This document shows, piece by piece, positions 13,692 through 14,861 of a DNA stretch of 14,861 nucleotides. The notes under the pieces are model-generated. The model made no database searches. It was given only the letters and a program-made list of their open reading frames with translations, and was not told where the DNA came from. The position numbers and the translations under genes are program-made. Source of the DNA: Bryobacteraceae bacterium (GTDB lineage: Bacteria > Acidobacteriota > Terriglobia > Bryobacterales > Bryobacteraceae); NCBI GenBank assembly GCA_025350445.1, contig JANXXV010000925.1, positions 1 through 14,861 on the forward strand. Direction: 5' to 3'. Numbering within the stretch: position 1 is the stretch's first letter; every line of letters begins with the position of its first letter.

Positions 13692-14861
13692 CTAAGCCGC
13701 GCCGGCTGCGCCCGCTAGCCGAAACACCACCTGCAAATTGCGCCGCCAATCCATTGAGACGCCCATTCTTTCGACGTCAATCGAAGTAGCGAAGTATCCA
13801 AGAATTATTTCGCTGCTGGGATGAAAGTTCAATGCCGGCGCCACCAACAACAGGCGTGGTGCACGCTTCACTAACACCGTTCCGGGAAAGTAACCATTGG
13901 GGGTGAATTCTTCGCGATCCACGTGCCACTTCACCCGCATCCAGTAATCCAGGGCTTGCAGCGGCAGGTGGATATCTTCCGTTGCTTTCAGTTCAATTAC
14001 CGTCAGGCGCCCGTCGCGTTCCGCCGCCAGTAGGTCAATCACGCCCCGTTCGCCGCCTGCAAAAGCAGGCACCTGCCCATAAACCGGATGCTCCTGCAGG
14101 CTTGCGTCCAAGCTCTGCACCGATGCCCGGACCTGCGATTCCAGCCATTGCTCCGGGTGCGATTGGTAAAGTAGACTTCGCTTGTCGGGATTGTCGCCAT
14201 TTCTTTTGCTGGCGAGATGCCGTGCCAGCGCGTCGATCTCTATGAGGTTAGAAGCATGAGCCGGGTGTTTTGTTTCGAGTCCAAATACAAACGCGTCTGC
14301 CGTCCGCTTCGCAAATTCCATACCGCGGACACGAAGGCTGAGTGAACCATCTCCGCCGTCAATCGCTTCCACTCCGGGAATACGGCACAGTTGTTCCACC
14401 CAGGCATCCGTCCCTGCGTTCGTAAGCGGCGATGCCGAACGATGCGGCGGCAATTCGGTGTCCAGGTTTCCATAGTCCTGAAGGTCCACCCGCTGCTCGT
14501 AGCCTTCCGAAGAGTAGACATACACGGTGCAATTCGCCTTGGCATCATCCAGATACAGTATCCGCAAACATGTGGTCCGCTCCTTTCCCGCGGGAAGAAA
14601 GATCACCAGCCCGGCAACTTTCATCTTCGGTTCCCGTTTGCGGAGATAGTCGAGCCAGATCAGGCCGAAGCTAAGAATTCCGCTGCAATCGTCCGTTTCC
14701 GGGGCAGCTCCAATCGCGGCCAGTCCAGACGCCCCTTTCTTCAGGAAGGCCCGTGGATAAACCGGAGAAAGACTGCGCTGCAGATCCTGTTCGGTGGTCA
14801 GTTCCGCTAGAGTCCAGCCGGGAAACTGCCGGGACAGTGACCTGCCAAATGTTTCCCGGTA
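13692..14861 (-). CDS. PD-(D/E)XK nuclease-fold protein, 5' end beyond the right edge
   Basis: An open frame of 389 codons runs from the right edge to the TAG-type stop at 13692. There is an internal Met at 14624, but the 79 codons upstream of it are stop-free and protein-like (SLSRQFPGWTLAEL, ILSFGLIWLDYLRKREPK), so the gene really begins outside the window. Numbering from that Met, the PD-(D/E)XK pattern is E162 (WLESQV), D197 (RGVIDLLAAE), E211-x-K213 (TVIELKA) and Q223 (LQALDYW), the arrangement of NucS/DUF91-like and Holliday-junction-type nucleases. The N-terminal portion has no known domain. It is followed 18 nt later by the DUF697-like gene. Whether it cuts DNA, and which, is unknown. 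Confidence 0.7.
   Translation of the reverse strand, partial: YRETFGRSLSRQFPGWTLAELTTEQDLQRSLSPVYPRAFLKKGASGLAAIGAAPETDDCSGILSFGLIWLDYLRKREPKMKVAGLVIFLPAGKERTTCLRILYLDDAKANCTVYVYSSEGYEQRVDLQDYGNLDTELPPHRSASPLTNAGTDAWVEQLCRIPGVEAIDGGDGSLSLRVRGMEFAKRTADAFVFGLETKHPAHASNLIEIDALARHLASKRNGDNPDKRSLLYQSHPEQWLESQVRASVQSLDASLQEHPVYGQVPAFAGGERGVIDLLAAERDGRLTVIELKATEDIHLPLQALDYWMRVKWHVDREEFTPNGYFPGTVLVKRAPRLLLVAPALNFHPSSEIILGYFATSIDVERMGVSMDWRRNLQVVFRLAGAAGAA

Overview
The window is GC-rich (roughly 58%) bacterial chromosome. The best fit by content is an Acidobacteriota genome of the Bryobacterales/Solibacter type. The clues are a TonB-dependent receptor remnant with wording I associate with that group, a GT-B glycosyltransferase fused to a RimI-like acetyltransferase, a secreted TPR protein with a degenerate peptidase region, and an XRE regulator heading a flotillin/PspA operon. 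This placement is inference from protein style; no rRNA or other marker gene is present. I see no tRNA, rRNA, CRISPR array or intact mobile element.

Layout. (1) At 1-1192 are the first nine codons of a leftward gene at the left edge, a rightward VIT1/CCC1-type metal transporter (116-811), a bidirectional-looking terminator (819-843), and a leftward DUF465/YdcH-like small protein (869-1102). (2) At 1193-7594 is a leftward four-gene cluster. In transcription order it runs: purple-acid-phosphatase-like lipoprotein, secreted TPR protein, MFS transporter of the anion:cation symporter type, then the glycosyltransferase-GNAT fusion. The first two genes are 4 nt apart and the last two share a 4-nt GTGA overlap. 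A block of small palindromes (about 4448-4580) separates the second and third genes. (3) At 7595-8014 is a 420-nt divergent intergenic region that ends in a good sigma70-type promoter overlapped by two copies of a 12-bp repeat. (4) At 8015-11299 is a rightward operon: XRE/HTH regulator, NfeD/YuaF-like membrane protein with a histidine-rich loop, flotillin (SPFH), and PspA/IM30. (5) At 11301-11894 is a leftward periplasmic LTxxQ (Spy/CpxP-like) protein that converges on pspA with a 1-nt gap. (6) At 11942-12692 is a decayed TonB-dependent receptor: N-terminus lost, barrel core deleted, C-terminus in a different frame. (7) At 12725-12780 is an imperfect long hairpin. (8) At 12807-14861 is a leftward pair: a DUF697-like membrane protein, preceded by a PD-(D/E)XK nuclease-fold protein whose 5' end lies beyond the right edge.

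The most interesting unit is the operon at 8015-11299. In Bacillus the YuaF and YuaG (flotillin) pair organises membrane microdomains, and PspA guards membrane integrity. Here both are joined under a dedicated XRE regulator whose own promoter carries a likely autoregulatory operator, with no PspF or sigma54 promoter in sight. The convergent LTxxQ protein is also of an envelope-stress family. The simplest reading is a locally controlled membrane-stress module, possibly metal-responsive because of the histidine-rich loop. That function is inferred.
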